This document shows positions 63,264-64,000 of a stretch of 64,000 nt of DNA, one piece after another. Below the pieces are notes generated by a model. That model saw only the letters and a list, made by a program, of their open reading frames with translations, was not told the origin of the DNA and ran no database searches. Every line of letters begins with the position of its first letter. Position 1 is the first letter of the stretch. The position numbers and the translations under genes were made by a program. The stretch comes from Bifidobacterium miconisargentati (GTDB lineage: Bacteria > Actinomycetota > Actinomycetes > Actinomycetales > Bifidobacteriaceae), in contig NZ_JAHBBJ010000005.1 in NCBI RefSeq assembly GCF_019331675.1, positions 1 to 64,000 of the forward strand. The letters are read 5' to 3'.

Positions 63264-64000
63264 ATGATGGTAAGGATCGCGGTACGACGGTTCGTGGGTC
63301 CGCTGCGCAGAGTGATGGCGGCCGCCGTCTCGGCGATCGCGGCGCTCGCGATGACGATGGTGGCGTTGCCCGTCCTGCCGTCCGGCCCGGTACGGTCCGC
63401 CCGTGCCACCGAACCGCAGAGCGATGTCATCGTCATCGCCTTCCAGACCAACTGGAACTCCGTTGCCCGCGAATGCACCGAAACCTACGGTCCGGAAGGC
63501 GTGGGATACGTGCAGGTCTCCCCGCCACAGGAGACCATCGCCGGCGCGCAATGGTGGACCTCCTACCAGCCGGTCAGTTACAAGCTCGATTCCAAGCTTG
63601 GCACCGAGGCCGAATTCAAGGCCATGATCAAGGAATGCAAGGCGGCCGGCGTGCGCGTCATCGCGGACGCGGTCATCAACCATATGGCCGGTGCCGACCG
63701 ATCCGGCACGGGTGTGGCCGGCAGCGCCTTTGACAACGCTGGCAACTTCCCTGCGGTGCCGTACGCCCCCGCCAACTTCCACGACTGCACTGCGAACGTA
63801 AGCAACTACAACGATGCCGACAACGTGCAGAACTGCCGTCTGAGCGGACTGCAGGACCTCGACACCGGTCAGGAATACGTGCGGGACAAACTCGCCGACT
63901 ACATGGCCGGGTTGCTGGACATGGGCGTGGCGGGCTTCCGTGTGGACGCCGTCAAGCACATCGCCGCCAAGGATGTGGAGGCCATCAAGGCCAAGCTCGC
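63264..64000 (+). CDS. apuB: Secreted alpha-amylase-type protein, 5' part (probable amylopullulanase)
   Basis: Runs off the window; 245 residues visible. Signal peptide: basic VRIAVRRFVGPLRR, a hydrophobic stretch, and a cleavage-like ARA at about residue 50. Then a GH13 alpha-amylase domain begins: VIVIAFQTNWNSVARECTETYGPEGVGYVQVSPPQE, region I DAVINHMAG, and region II GFRVDAVKHIA carrying the nucleophile Asp. Of the known bifidobacterial secreted amylases the best match by context is the B. breve amylopullulanase ApuB; the pullulanase half and cell-wall anchor would lie beyond the window. ATG 63264 or 63267, preceded by GGGGGGAGA. Confidence 0.75.
   Translation, partial: MMVRIAVRRFVGPLRRVMAAAVSAIAALAMTMVALPVLPSGPVRSARATEPQSDVIVIAFQTNWNSVARECTETYGPEGVGYVQVSPPQETIAGAQWWTSYQPVSYKLDSKLGTEAEFKAMIKECKAAGVRVIADAVINHMAGADRSGTGVAGSAFDNAGNFPAVPYAPANFHDCTANVSNYNDADNVQNCRLSGLQDLDTGQEYVRDKLADYMAGLLDMGVAGFRVDAVKHIAAKDVEAIKAKL

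Overview
This 64 kb window looks like chromosome from a Bifidobacterium, most likely B. breve or a close relative. The DNA is GC-rich. It carries a sucrose phosphorylase, several GH13 enzymes, LacI-type regulators, sugar ABC transporters without their own ATPases, and the start of a secreted amylopullulanase-like protein. This species call comes from gene content, not from a database search.

Layout. 0-7 kb: a tRNA-Leu, tgt, an HtrA-like protease and a heavy-metal P-type ATPase. 7-14 kb: a TetR regulator and a probable xylo-oligosaccharide operon (binding protein, two permeases, GH120 beta-xylosidase). 14-24 kb: a DUF4143 ATPase followed by housekeeping genes (ferredoxin-NADP reductase, a serine hydrolase, HtpX, tRNA-Gly, an EamA exporter, fba, purA and a CrcB pair). 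24-30 kb: a complete branched-chain amino-acid (Liv) ABC system whose LivH carries an extracellular domain. 30-37 kb: a sucrose locus (sucrose phosphorylase, two MFS permeases, LacI regulator) with shared palindromic operators. 37-41 kb: an MHS-family transporter behind a leader-peptide attenuator, then two ilvC paralogues. 41-43 kb: an AT-richer XRE/RhuM cassette. 43-64 kb: a starch/maltodextrin locus (alpha-glucosidase, LacI, malQ, a second GH13, malEFG, pullulanase, HAD hydrolase, LacI, start of an amylopullulanase), interrupted by an LPPTG-anchored surface protein.

The genes suggest a plant-glycan and gut lifestyle. Extracellular amylopullulanase would release maltodextrins, MalEFG would import them, and MalQ, the GH13 glucosidases and pullulanase would process them. 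Parallel modules handle sucrose and xylo-oligosaccharides. Valine/isoleucine/leucine metabolism is represented by Liv uptake and the ilvC pair.

The most notable non-coding structures are: (1) about 13 copies of a ~48-bp palindromic repeat, one inside the P-type ATPase reading frame; (2) a classic 1:2 / 2:3 / 3:4 attenuator behind a short ORF with a strong ribosome binding site, before the MHS transporter; (3) four 14-bp iterons at an exact 23-bp period before the DUF4143 ATPase; (4) a 32-bp perfect inverted repeat after the surface-protein gene; and (5) two distinct operator families in the maltodextrin locus.
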